Assembly (NCBI GenBank): GCA_963739085.1
Contig: CAVTZA010000010.1
Span: 391,515-455,514 of the forward strand
DNA: 64,000 nt
Reading direction: 5' to 3'
Origin: DATFQE01 sp963739085
GTDB taxonomy: Bacteria > Actinomycetota > Thermoleophilia > Gaiellales > Gaiellaceae
A program made the translations under genes and the position numbers. The notes beneath the pieces were generated by a model. It was not told the origin of the DNA. It saw only the letters and a program-made list of their open reading frames with translations, and did no database searches. Positions 1-9,179 of this stretch are shown here, piece after piece; the stretch's first letter is position 1; every line of letters begins with the position of its first letter.

Positions 1-1047
1 GGCAGACCCTCGGGAGCAGGGCGGCCGGACTCTGGTCGGCGGCGAACCGCTACGCGGTCGTGCTCCTGCTGCTGGTCGGGATCTTCTGCTTCTTCTCGCT
101 GACGCAGCCCGACTTCTTCTCGCAGGCGAACATCGAGAACCTGCTGACGGGCAGCTCGATCCTGTTCGTGGTCTCGATCGGGATGACCTTCGTCGTGCTC
201 ACCGGCGGGATCGACCTCTCCGTCGGCTCGCTCCTGGCCCTGTCGGGGATCATCCTTTCCAAGCTGTTCAACGACCTCGGGCTGCCGGCGCCGCTCGCGG
301 TCCTGGGAACGTGCCTGGCCGCCGCCCTCCTCGGCGGAGCCGTCAACGGCGTGCTGATCGGCCGGCTCGGGCTCTCGTTCTTCGTGGTCACGCTCGGCAC
401 GCTGTCGATCTACCGCGGGATCGTGAACATCTGGTCGGGCACGGAGACGACGTACATCGCGTCGAGCTTCATCGACGGGATCGCGTTCTCCTCGCTCCTC
501 GGAATCCCCTACCCGATCTGGATCATGGTCGCGACGTACCTCGTCGCGCTCGTGGTGCTGCACTGGACCTACTTCGGCCGGGACGTCTACGCGGTCGGCG
601 GGAACATCACTGCCGCGCGCCTCTCGGGGATCAACGTCGCACGGACGCTGATCATGGTGTACGCGATCGTCGGCCTCTGTGCCGGGATCGGCGGCGTGAT
701 CCAGGCGGCGCGGCTGGGCGCGGCCAGTCCGTCTGGTCGGTGAATCGACGCCGCTCGACGCCGCCGCGGCGGTCCTGCTCGGCGGCACGAGCTTCCTCGG
801 CGGCGTCGGCGGCGTCACCGGGACGGCGGTCGGGGTGCTCTTCATCGGCACGCTGCAGAATGGGCTCTCCATCTCGGGCGTCTCGAGCTTCTGGCAGCAG
901 GTGGTGACCGGCGTGATCCTGATCCTCGCAATCGCGATCGACCAGCTCCAGCAAAGGCCGGGCGGACGGCTGCGCGGGCTCAGGGGTTTCGGCCACGGGC
1001 CGACGTCGACGCCCGAGCCGACGGTCGAGGAGAGGTCGCCGTCCTGA
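1..1047 (+). pseudogene. Ribose/xylose-type ABC transporter permease (BPD_transp_2), 5' truncated and frameshifted
   Basis: The reading frame is already open at base 1, so the true start lies outside the window. The visible protein is an RbsC-like inner-membrane permease: the motif LTGGIDLSVGS near the start and VVTLGTLSIYRG further on are typical of this family, with repeated hydrophobic segments. The first frame stops at 741-743, but the family's next segment (LDAAAAVLLGGTSFLGGVGG, then GTLQNGLS) continues in the next frame to a stop at 1045-1047. A net +1 shift around 718-735 explains this. It is either a broken gene or a sequence indel. It presumably belonged to a sugar importer encoded to the left. 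Its stop overlaps the likely start of the next gene. Confidence 0.8.
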
Positions 1048-1847
1048 CCGCATCGCCGTACTTCGCAGACCAGACGTACACGCGGATCCAGGAGCTCCTC
1101 GACTCGCCGAAGGTGCCGGTGCTGCTCTGGCCGGTCGGCTCGACCGAGCCGCACGGGCCGCACTCGCCGCTCTCGACCGACCCCATCATCTCGATCGGGA
1201 TCGCCGAGCGGGTCGCGCGGCGCCTCGCGGACGATCCGGAGCTGGCCGTGCTGATCCTGCCGACCCTCGCCTACGCCGTCACGCGCTACACCGCCGGCTT
1301 CGCCGGAGCGATCCACGTCGGCGAGGACTCCCTCAGGAGCATGATCGTCGACGTGTGCAGGTCGCTCGCCGCGCAGGGGTTCCCGCACGTCGTGCTCGTC
1401 AACAACCACTTCGAGCCCGAGCACGTGCAGACGCTGCATCGCGCGCTCGACGAGCTCGAGGCGGAGGGCATCCGCGCGGGCTACCTCGACCTGACCCGCC
1501 GCGAGCGTGCTCGTAGGCTCACGGAGGAGTTCAAGCTCGGTGAGTGCCACGCGGGCCGCTACGAGACCTCGCTCGTGCTCGCGCAGGAGCCCGAGCTCGT
1601 CGACCGTGAGGCGATGGCGCGGCTCCCCTACGTCGGTGTCAGCTTGCCCGAGGTCATCGCGGCCGGCCTGAAGGACTTCCGGGACATGGGCCTGGCAGAG
1701 GCCTACTGCGGCGCGCCCGCGGAAGCGACCGCCGAGGAAGGCGAGGCGTCCTACGAGACCCTCGCGGACATGACCGTCGAGGTGATCCGCGAGCTCGTCG
1801 CGGGCACGGGCGGACGGGATCGGTCAGGGCTCTTCGGCCGTGTGTGA
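1044..1847 (+). CDS. Creatininase-family amidohydrolase
   Basis: This is a creatininase/creatinine amidohydrolase superfamily metal enzyme. The N-terminal motif GSTEPHGPHSPLSTD supplies the expected Glu, His and Asp metal ligands. VNNHFEPEH sits where the family has its NxH loop, and HAGRYETS matches the HAGxxETS signature. The conserved N-terminus (YFADQTYTRIQELL) begins well upstream of the first GTG at 1113. The only start-like codon between the previous stop and this segment is CTG at 1044, overlapping that stop as CTGA; I infer initiation there. Family members open cyclic or linear amides (creatinine, formamidopyrimidines) and include MftE peptidases, so the substrate is not certain. The hyuBA neighbours suggest amide or hydantoin chemistry. 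Confidence 0.8.
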   Translation: MTASPYFADQTYTRIQELLDSPKVPVLLWPVGSTEPHGPHSPLSTDPIISIGIAERVARRLADDPELAVLILPTLAYAVTRYTAGFAGAIHVGEDSLRSMIVDVCRSLAAQGFPHVVLVNNHFEPEHVQTLHRALDELEAEGIRAGYLDLTRRERARRLTEEFKLGECHAGRYETSLVLAQEPELVDREAMARLPYVGVSLPEVIAAGLKDFRDMGLAEAYCGAPAEATAEEGEASYETLADMTVEVIRELVAGTGGRDRSGLFGRV

Positions 1848-1868
1848 GGCGAGCGGAGGAGCGCTTCC

Positions 1869-4001
1869 ATGGCGTCGATAACCGGCGTGGACCCCGTGAC
1901 CTTCGAGATCATCCGCCACAAGCTCTACGGCGTGATGGACGAGGCGATCATCGCGCTCGAGAACGTCTCCGGCTCGCCGATCACGAACGAGGGCCACGAC
2001 CTGATGGCGTCGCTGTACAAGGCCGACGGCGGGCTGATGGTCGGCGGCGTGGGCTTCCTCCACCATCTGACGAGCGCGGCACAGGCGGTGAAGCACATCC
2101 TCGCCACCTACGCCGACGACCCCGGGATCAACGAGGACGACGTCTACTTCCTCAACGACTCCTACACCGCTGCGCTCCACCCGCCGGACGTCTACCTGAT
2201 CTCCCCGATCCACTTCGAGGGGCGGCTGACCGGGTTCGCCGCCAACTTCGTGCACGTGACCGACATCGGGGCGATCGACCCCGGCGGCTTCTCGCCCAGC
2301 GCTCGGGACAACTACCAGGAGGGGTTCCAGTCCAAGGGGCTGAAGCTGGTCGAGGCGGGCCGCATGCGGCGAGACGTGCTCGACACCTTCCTGAACATGG
2401 TCCGCGACCCGGGCATGACCCAGCTCGACCTCAGGTCGCAGCTCGCGGCGAACCACGTCGCGAAGCAGCGGATGCTCGAGCTGTACGCGGACTACGGCGC
2501 CGACGTCGTGGAAGCCGTGTCCGAGGAGCTCATCCGCCAGTCCGAGCAGCTCGTCCGCAACCGGCTCTCCGAGCTCCCCGACGGCGAATGGCGCGCGCGC
2601 GAGTACATCGACATGCCCGGTGCGAACGCGACCGTGGAGCTGACGGCGATCAAGGAAGGCGACACGCTCACCTACGACTTCACGGGCTCGAGCCCGCAGG
2701 CCGAGCTCGGCGTCAACTGCTCGTACTGGGCGACGTGGGGCGGCCTCTTCGCGCCGATCTTCCCCTTGCTGGCCTGGGACGTGACCTGGAACGAGGGGGT
2801 CACGCGGCCGATCAGGCTGATCGCGCCCGAAGGGACGATCGTCAACTGCATCCGGCCCGCGCCGATCTCGATCGCCACGGTGGGCACGATCCAGATCGTC
2901 AACAACCTCTCGACTCTCGTGCTGTCGAAGCTCTTCGGCGCGAGTGAGCGGCACGCGCACCGCGCCACCGCGGTCTGGCACGGCAGCCACGCGCACGTCG
3001 AGACGCACGGGTTCACCGAGGAGGGCGAGTTCTTCGTCGCCCCGTTGACCGACACGTTCTGCGGGGCCGCCGGCGCCCGAGCGTTCGCGGACGGCGTCGA
3101 CCTGGGCGGCGAGATCCCCAACATCGTCTCGCGCTGGGCGAACGTCGAGAGCCAGGAGCTGAACACCCCGATCCGCTACCTCTTCCGCCGGGCGGTGCCC
3201 GACTCGGGCGGCCCGGGGAAGTACCGCGGGGGCGTCTGCCACGAGTACGCCTTCACCCCGAACCGGACGAGCGGGCCGATGGGGCTCGTTCTCTTCGGCA
3301 AGGGCACCCGCGCGCCGATGAGCCTCGGCCTGTTCGGTGGCTATCCGGGCTGCAACGTCGGCTACACGACCTTCCGCAAGGGCAACGTCGACGAGCTCCC
3401 CGACCGGCTCGAGGCGCTGCGGGGCGAGGAGCAGGTCGAGCAGTCGTGGGGTCACGTCGAGCTCGACGAGGGTGACATCCAGTACGTCCGCTTCATGGGC
3501 GGCGGCGGCTACGGCGACCCGCTCGACCGCGACCCCGACCTCGTGCTCGCCGACGTGCTGGCCGGCCTCGTGACCGAGGCGCCGGCGCGCGACATCTACG
3601 GGGTCGTGCTGCACGGCGAGTCGGTGGACGTGGAGGCGACCAGCGGGAGGCGCGCCGCGCTGCGCTCGGAGCGCGTTGGTCGCGAGCTGGAGCCGGCCGA
3701 GCGCGTCGAGGTCCAGCGCACCGGGATGCGCCTGTCCGAGTACCTTCAGCGCACCCCCGACGGGGCGACGCAGTGCACCTGGTGCGGCGCCGAGGTAGCC
3801 GCGGCAGGTGCCGACTGGAAGGACCACGCCGTGCTGCGGCGGCTGCCCGTGGAGCGCGCCGGCCCGCACCGCGTCGCGTCCGGAGAGTTCTTCCTGATCG
3901 AGGCCTGCTGTCCCGGCTGCGGGACGCTGCTCGACACGGAGCTCGCCGCAGGCGACGACCCCCACACCCACGACCGCGTCCACCGCTGGCCGGAGGCCTG
4001 A
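1869..4001 (+). CDS. Hydantoinase B/oxoprolinase-family subunit with C-terminal acetone-carboxylase-gamma-like zinc domain
   Basis: Residues 1 to about 560 match the HyuB family (N-methylhydantoinase B, oxoprolinase C-terminal half, acetophenone/acetone carboxylase alpha): DPVTFEIIRHKL at the start, NDSY, HVTDIGAIDPGGFSP and GGGGYGDPLDRDP near the end of the domain. After a linker the protein continues to residue 710 with a small cysteine-rich domain, C636-x2-C639 and C681-P-G-C684, resembling acetone carboxylase gamma subunits. This tail is unusual for plain hydantoinases and points to a carboxylase-type complex with the next gene. The stop overlaps the HyuA start as TGATG. The start is ATG 1869, preceded by GAGCGGAGGAG. 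The substrate is unknown. Confidence 0.85.
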   Translation: MASITGVDPVTFEIIRHKLYGVMDEAIIALENVSGSPITNEGHDLMASLYKADGGLMVGGVGFLHHLTSAAQAVKHILATYADDPGINEDDVYFLNDSYTAALHPPDVYLISPIHFEGRLTGFAANFVHVTDIGAIDPGGFSPSARDNYQEGFQSKGLKLVEAGRMRRDVLDTFLNMVRDPGMTQLDLRSQLAANHVAKQRMLELYADYGADVVEAVSEELIRQSEQLVRNRLSELPDGEWRAREYIDMPGANATVELTAIKEGDTLTYDFTGSSPQAELGVNCSYWATWGGLFAPIFPLLAWDVTWNEGVTRPIRLIAPEGTIVNCIRPAPISIATVGTIQIVNNLSTLVLSKLFGASERHAHRATAVWHGSHAHVETHGFTEEGEFFVAPLTDTFCGAAGARAFADGVDLGGEIPNIVSRWANVESQELNTPIRYLFRRAVPDSGGPGKYRGGVCHEYAFTPNRTSGPMGLVLFGKGTRAPMSLGLFGGYPGCNVGYTTFRKGNVDELPDRLEALRGEEQVEQSWGHVELDEGDIQYVRFMGGGGYGDPLDRDPDLVLADVLAGLVTEAPARDIYGVVLHGESVDVEATSGRRAALRSERVGRELEPAERVEVQRTGMRLSEYLQRTPDGATQCTWCGAEVAAAGADWKDHAVLRRLPVERAGPHRVASGEFFLIEACCPGCGTLLDTELAAGDDPHTHDRVHRWPEA

Positions 4002-6100
4002 TGGAGTACGTGGTCGGCATCGACATCGGCGGGACCTGCACCGACTGCGTCGTCGTCGACGGCGAGGGGAACGTCACCCTGGGCAAGGCGTTCTCGACGC
4101 CGCCGGACTTCTCCGCCGGCATCCTCGACTCGCTCGGCATCGCCGCCGAGCAGCTCGGCACCGAGGCAGGAGCGCTGCTTTCGCAGACACGGCTCTTCCT
4201 GCACTCGTCGACGGTGGCCGAGAACGCCGTCGTCGACGGCACACTCGCGCGCGCCGGCGTGATCACGACCCGGGGCTTCGAGGACACGCTCTTCGCGATG
4301 CGTGGCGGCTACGGCCGCTGGTCCGGGCTGACGGAGGACGAGAAGCGGAACCCGATCGACACGGACAAGCCGCCGCCGATCGTCCCTCGGTCGCTCGTCG
4401 TCGGGATCGCCGAGCGGACGGATGCGAACGGCGACGTGAAGGTGACCGCGCCCGAGGACCAGATCGAAGCAGCGGTGCAGACGCTCGTGGCCGCAGGGGT
4501 GGACGCGATCGCGGTCAGCACGCTCTGGTCGTTCGCGAACCCCTCGACGGAACGCCAGGTCGCCGACGTGGTGCGGCGAATCGCCCCCGGCGCGTTCCTC
4601 ACGCTCTCGCACGAGATCGCACCGGTCGTGGGCGAGTACGAGCGCACCTCCACCACGGCCCTCAACGCTCGCCTCGGCCCGTTCGTGCACGGGTACCTCG
4701 ACAACTTGCGCGCAAGGCTCGCCGAGCACGGGTTCTCGGGCCAGCTGCTCGTCGCGCAGGCCTACGGAGGACTGCTCCCGGTCGACGAGGCTGCGACGCG
4801 TCCGGTCGGGATGATCGAATCGGGCCCCGTCAGCGGCCTCGTCGGCTCGCAGAGCCTCGGGGAGCAGCTCGGCCTGCGGAACATCATTGCGGCCGACATG
4901 GGCGGCACCACGTTCAAGGTCGGGACCGTCCGCGAGGGGCTGATCGAGTACCAGCGCGAGTCGATGGTGCTGCGCTACCACTACGCGCTCCCCAAGATGG
5001 ACGTGGTCTCGCTCGGGCTCGCCGGCGGCAGCATCATCTCCGTCGACGGGCGGACGGGCACCCCGCGCATCGGGCCACGGTCCGCAGGCTCATACCCCGG
5101 CCCCATCTGTTACGCCCACGGCGGCACGGAGCCGACGGTCACGGACATCGACGCGATCCTCGGTTACCTCAACCCGAGCTACTTCCTGGGCGGCCGTGCC
5201 GAGCTCGACGTCGCGAAGGCACGGCGGCTCTTCACCGAGCAGGTCGCGGAGCCGCTCGGCCTCGACGTGATCGAGGCGGCTGCGGCGATGTACAAGCTCT
5301 CGAACAGCCTCTTCTTCGACCTCCTGCACAAGACGACGGTGCAGCGCGGGCTCGATCCTCGCCGCTTCGCGCTCTTTTCGTTCGGCGGCACCGCGGGCAT
5401 GCACGTCGGCGCCTACGGCGAGGACCTCGGCGTCTCGACGATCGTGATCCCGCACTCGGCCTCCGTCCACGGCGCCTTCGGGCTCGTCATGTCGGACATC
5501 GCCCACGAGGACCAGATCACGCGACCCCTGCGGGCACCGTTCGACCTGGGAGCGATCGAGGAGATCTACGACCGGCTGGAGCAGCGGATGACGGAGCAGC
5601 TCGCGAAGGAGGGCTTCGAGCGGAGCCAGATGCGGCTCCAGCGTGCCGTCGACATGCGCTATCGCCGGCAGGTGCACATCGTGACCTCCCCCTTCGTCGG
5701 CGACGAGGTCAGCCCCGAGTCGCTGGAGCAGACGATCGAGCTGTTCGAGCGGCTCTACGAAGAGAAGTACGGCCCGCAGTCCGCTTACCGTGAGGCGGGC
5801 ATCGAGCTCGTCAGCTTCCGGGTCCGCGGCGTCGGAGCCGTCAGCAAGCAGGAGCTCCACGTCGAAGAGCTCGGCGACGACGATCCGTCGGCCGCCCTCG
5901 TCGACCGGGTCGAGGCCTGGGTGGACAAGGCCGGCGAGCTCCAGGAGGTTCCCGGCTACGACTTCGAGCGGCTCCAGCCGGGCAACTCGGTTCGCGGCCC
6001 CGCGATCGTCTGGACGCCGATCACGACGCTCGTGATCCCGCCCGGGCAGGCAGCACGGCTGGACGAGCACCGGAACCTCGTCCTCTCCGTCGACGGCTGA
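4001..6100 (+). CDS. Hydantoinase A/oxoprolinase-family ATP-dependent subunit
   Basis: A 699-residue HyuA-type protein of the ASKHA fold. The N-terminal phosphate loop is DIGGTCTD (residues 8-15) and the second is ADMGGTTFKVG near residue 299, followed by GGSIISVD and SAGSYPGP motifs. It is expected to bind ATP and work with the HyuB-like subunit encoded just upstream, either to open a hydantoin/oxoproline ring or, in carboxylase relatives, to activate bicarbonate or substrate by phosphorylation. ATG 4001 overlaps the upstream stop (TGATG), which argues for coupled translation and a stoichiometric complex. A longer frame runs upstream but is only out-of-frame hyuB sequence. Function by family is firm; the reaction is inferred. 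Confidence 0.88.
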   Translation: MEYVVGIDIGGTCTDCVVVDGEGNVTLGKAFSTPPDFSAGILDSLGIAAEQLGTEAGALLSQTRLFLHSSTVAENAVVDGTLARAGVITTRGFEDTLFAMRGGYGRWSGLTEDEKRNPIDTDKPPPIVPRSLVVGIAERTDANGDVKVTAPEDQIEAAVQTLVAAGVDAIAVSTLWSFANPSTERQVADVVRRIAPGAFLTLSHEIAPVVGEYERTSTTALNARLGPFVHGYLDNLRARLAEHGFSGQLLVAQAYGGLLPVDEAATRPVGMIESGPVSGLVGSQSLGEQLGLRNIIAADMGGTTFKVGTVREGLIEYQRESMVLRYHYALPKMDVVSLGLAGGSIISVDGRTGTPRIGPRSAGSYPGPICYAHGGTEPTVTDIDAILGYLNPSYFLGGRAELDVAKARRLFTEQVAEPLGLDVIEAAAAMYKLSNSLFFDLLHKTTVQRGLDPRRFALFSFGGTAGMHVGAYGEDLGVSTIVIPHSASVHGAFGLVMSDIAHEDQITRPLRAPFDLGAIEEIYDRLEQRMTEQLAKEGFERSQMRLQRAVDMRYRRQVHIVTSPFVGDEVSPESLEQTIELFERLYEEKYGPQSAYREAGIELVSFRVRGVGAVSKQELHVEELGDDDPSAALVDRVEAWVDKAGELQEVPGYDFERLQPGNSVRGPAIVWTPITTLVIPPGQAARLDEHRNLVLSVDG

Positions 6101-6130
6101 TCCGCGCTCCCGGGTTTCCTTCTTTCGCGC

Positions 6131-6922
6131 ATGGTGCGAGAATCGCGCAATGCATGCGGCAACGGTGACGTCGCGCTGATGCGCGGGTTCGTCGTCTCGG
6201 AGGGGTCGGTCGAAAGCCGTGCCGAGCCCGGGGACACGGCTGACGTGAAGGTGACGATCGATCGCGGCTCGGGCTCCGAGCGGCTGGAGCAGCGTCTGAT
6301 TCGCTGCTCTCCGGGGCGCTCGAGGCCGCGCACCCTCGATGCAGCCCAGCAGGTGCTCTTCGTCGTCTCCGGGCAAGGCGCGCTCGTGGTCGACGGCCGT
6401 GCCCACGGTCTCGAGCCCGACACGGGCGCCTACGTGGCGGCGGGCGAGAGCTTCGAATTCGACAACCCGGGCCCGGACCAGCTCGTGGTCCTGGCCGTCA
6501 GCGCTCCACAGGACGAGTCAGCGCCCGCCGCCGAAGGGCGAACGGTCCGCTACGAGGACCGGCCGACGCTTCCGGCCGGGGGCGACCGCAAGTTCCGCTT
6601 CCTCGTCGACCACGAGGTCGGCTCCCGGGACGTGACGCAGTTTCTCGGCGTGATCGCGCCGGGTCGCGCCCCGGATCACAGCCACGTCTACGACGAGGTG
6701 ATCTACGTCATAGAGGGTGAGGGCAAGCTGCATCTCGACGGGACCGAGACGGCGATTTCGGGCGGCTCATGCATCCATCTGCCGCCGCTGGTCGAACATT
6801 GTCTGGAGAACAGCGGTAATCACCCGATGCGCGTGCTGGGGGTCTTCCACCCTGCAGGCGACCCGGCCTCGCGGGCCTACGAGGCAACGCAAGAGCAGTC
6901 ATCAAAGGGAGGAAGGGCATGA
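6131..6922 (+). CDS. Two-domain cupin protein
   Basis: Up to 263 residues with two cupin barrels. The first domain contains VLFVVSGQGALVVDG, and the second has DHSHVYDEVIYVIEGEGKL followed by HLPPLVEHCLENSG, with His/Glu positions suited to one metal site. The first barrel has lost most of the usual histidines, so probably only the second binds metal. Candidate starts are ATG 6131 and ATG 6179; the latter begins closer to the first barrel. The protein is cytosolic by appearance, with no signal peptide. It lies between the hyu pair and the Liv importer, so a role in the same pathway (dioxygenase, isomerase or substrate-binding) is inferred only from position. Confidence 0.75.
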   Translation: MVRESRNACGNGDVALMRGFVVSEGSVESRAEPGDTADVKVTIDRGSGSERLEQRLIRCSPGRSRPRTLDAAQQVLFVVSGQGALVVDGRAHGLEPDTGAYVAAGESFEFDNPGPDQLVVLAVSAPQDESAPAAEGRTVRYEDRPTLPAGGDRKFRFLVDHEVGSRDVTQFLGVIAPGRAPDHSHVYDEVIYVIEGEGKLHLDGTETAISGGSCIHLPPLVEHCLENSGNHPMRVLGVFHPAGDPASRAYEATQEQSSKGGRA

Positions 6923-8128
6923 AGAAGGCACTCTGGCTGGTGCCGTTCGCTGTGGCGCTTGCTGCTGCAGCCGCGGCTTTCGGCGGCAATTCGAGCTCTG
7001 ATCGAGCGGGCTCGACGGCCGCCCCCGCCGCGGCCGACAAGGCCACGATCGCATGCGGCAGGACGCGCACGATCGGCGTCGCCGCGCCGATCACCGGAGC
7101 TGCGGCCTCGCTGGGGCAGCAGCAGCTCAAGTGGGCTCGCTTCTTCGTCACGCGCTACAACCGGCTACATCCGCGGGCCAAGCTCCGGGTCGTGCCCGGC
7201 GACACCCAGCTGCCCGATACCGCGCAGGCGATTCAGGTCGCCGAGCGGCTGTCGTCGAACTCGAAGGTTCTCGCGGTCGTCGGCCCGGCGGGGAGCCAGG
7301 AGGTGCAGGTCTCGTCGGCGCCGTTCCGCGCCGGCAACCTCGGCTACGTCTCCGGGTCGGCAACGCGAACGAGCCTGACGAACGACGGCACCCGTCGCGG
7401 CCGCTTCTTCCGCGTCGTCCCGAACGACGACCAGCAGGGCCCACGCGTGTCGAACTACATCCGGACGACCCTGCGCGCGACAAGGGTCGTGATCGTGGAC
7501 GGCCAGGACGCCTACAGCCAAGGCCTCTCCGACACGGTGGAGCGGCTGCTCAAGGCGGCCGGCGCGGACGTCCGTCGCGAGTCGGTCAACCCCGACACGA
7601 CCACGGACTTCTCGTCGCTCGCGGCCCGCGTGCCTTCGAACACGCAGGTCGTCTACGTCCCGTGGCAGCTGGCTCCGAAGGCGCAGCTCTTCGGACAGCA
7701 GCTCCGTGCGGCCGGCAGGACCGCAACGCTGTTCGGCTCGGACGGGCTCTTCGATCCGGACAACTTCAAGATCCCCGGGTCGTACGTCTCGTTCTTCCCG
7801 ATCGACCTCCGCAGTCCGGTCATCGCGGCGTACAGGCGCGGGCCCGGCGGCGGCCAGAGCGAGCTCTTCGGTCTCCCGACCTACGTGGCGACCGACGTGA
7901 TCGCGCGGGCGATCGAGAAGGCGTGCCGGAACGGTCAGGCGACGCGTGCCGAGGTCAGGCGCTTCATCGGCTCGACCTTGATCCCGAAGAGCGAAGTCGT
8001 TGCTCGGCTTCCAGGTCCGGTTCGTGCAGCGCCTCAAGGCGCCGCTCGGCCCGGGCGACATGGAGCGGCCGGCCGACTTCGGCATCTACCGGATCAACGC
8101 CAGCGGCGCGTACGTCCGCGTCTCGTAG
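6919..8128 (+). pseudogene. Branched-chain amino acid-type ABC solute-binding protein (LivK-like) with a 3' frameshift
   Basis: The protein starts MKKALWLVPFAVALAAAAAA, a clear Sec signal peptide, and continues as a type I periplasmic binding protein (IGVAAPITGAAASLG, DTQLPDTAQAIQVAERL, VVGPAGSQEVQVSSAP). The frame runs to 8139, but its last 45 residues are arginine/proline-rich nonsense. In the next frame, from about 8000, the family C-terminus appears (LLGFQVRFVQRLKAPLG, then ADFGIYRIN) and stops at 8126-8128. A net +1 shift near 7998 is therefore likely. Strong Shine-Dalgarno AAAGGGAGGA precedes ATG 6919. It is followed by its permeases and ATPases, so a functional importer is likely and the shift may be a sequence error. 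Confidence 0.82.
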
Positions 8129-8204
8129 CCAAAGGCTGAGCGAATCGGGAGTGCGGCCCATCGACGAGGTGGGCCGCACTCCAGTCTGAGAAGCTTCCCG
8201 ACCC

Positions 8205-9179
8205 TTGGAGCTCCCGCTCGCGTTCGACTCCCAGCTCTTCGTCCAGCTCACGGTCAACGGCCTGACGCTGGGGAGCCTGTATGCGCTGATCGCGCTCGGC
8301 TATTCGCTGGTCTACGGGATCCTGAAGCTGCTGAACTTCGCGCACGGCGACGTCTACATGATCGGCGCCTTCATCGGGTACGGCGTCCTCACCGCCTTCG
8401 ACGGGCCGCTCTCGCCGAACATCGCGCTCGTCCCGCTGATCGTGCTCATGTTCCTCGTCGCGATGCTGGGCGCAGGCTTCCTCGGCGTCGTGATCGAGCG
8501 GTTCGCGTACCGGCCGCTGCGGGATGCGCCCCGCCTGGCGCCGCTGATCAGCGCGCTCGGCGTCTCCTTCTTCCTGCAGAACAGCGCCCTGCTCCTGTGG
8601 GGAGCCCAGTTCCGCAGCTACGACTCCTTCGTGCTCGGCTCGGCCCACCCGGAGCTGTTCGTGCCCGGGCCGCTCGTGTCCCCCGTGTTCGTCATCGACG
8701 GCGTCAACGTTCAGCGGGTCCAGCTCCTCGTGATGGTCATGACCGTGGCGCTGATGGTCGCGCTGACCGTGCTGGTGGCACGGAGCAAGCTCGGCAAGGC
8801 GATGCGTGCAACGGCGTTCGACCGCGAAGCCGCCGCCATGATGGGCATCGACACCGACCGCGTGATCGCCTCGACGTTCTTCATCGGCTCGGTCCTGGCC
8901 GGCGCGGCGGGCGTGATGTTCGGGCTGCTCTTCAGCCAGGTGTTCCACCTCATGGGCTTCCTCGCAGGCCTGAAGGGCTTCACCGCGGCGGTCGTGGGCG
9001 GGATCGGCAGCATCCCCGGAGCGATGCTCGGCGGACTGCTGGTCGGGCTCACGGAGGCCTACGCCGCGGGCTACCTCGGCGGACGCTGGTCGGACCTGAC
9101 CGTGTTCGGGATTCTCATCGTCGTCCTCCTCGTGCGGCCGACCGGGCTCCTCGGCTCCCGCGCGATCACCAAGGTCTGA
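8205..9179 (+). CDS. Branched-chain amino acid-type ABC permease (LivH family)
   Basis: A 324-residue integral membrane protein of the LivH family. The N-terminal signature NGLTLGSLYALIALGYSLVY is followed by LKLLNFAHGDVYMIGAF, and the C-terminal half holds KAMRATAFDREAAAMMGID and GGIGSIPGAMLGG. About eight hydrophobic helices are visible. The best start is TTG 8205; no ATG lies ahead of the conserved segment. It should pair with LivM and the two ATPases downstream to import the ligand of the preceding binding protein. The stop overlaps the next start (TGATG). Confidence 0.92.
   Translation: MELPLAFDSQLFVQLTVNGLTLGSLYALIALGYSLVYGILKLLNFAHGDVYMIGAFIGYGVLTAFDGPLSPNIALVPLIVLMFLVAMLGAGFLGVVIERFAYRPLRDAPRLAPLISALGVSFFLQNSALLLWGAQFRSYDSFVLGSAHPELFVPGPLVSPVFVIDGVNVQRVQLLVMVMTVALMVALTVLVARSKLGKAMRATAFDREAAAMMGIDTDRVIASTFFIGSVLAGAAGVMFGLLFSQVFHLMGFLAGLKGFTAAVVGGIGSIPGAMLGGLLVGLTEAYAAGYLGGRWSDLTVFGILIVVLLVRPTGLLGSRAITKV

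Noticed and set aside
1824..3983. A 719-codon open frame on the minus strand opposite hyuB
   Set aside because: It is the mirror of a well-supported gene. Its composition is dominated by R, A, V, D, E and H as expected for antisense of GC-rich coding DNA, and it has no family resemblance.
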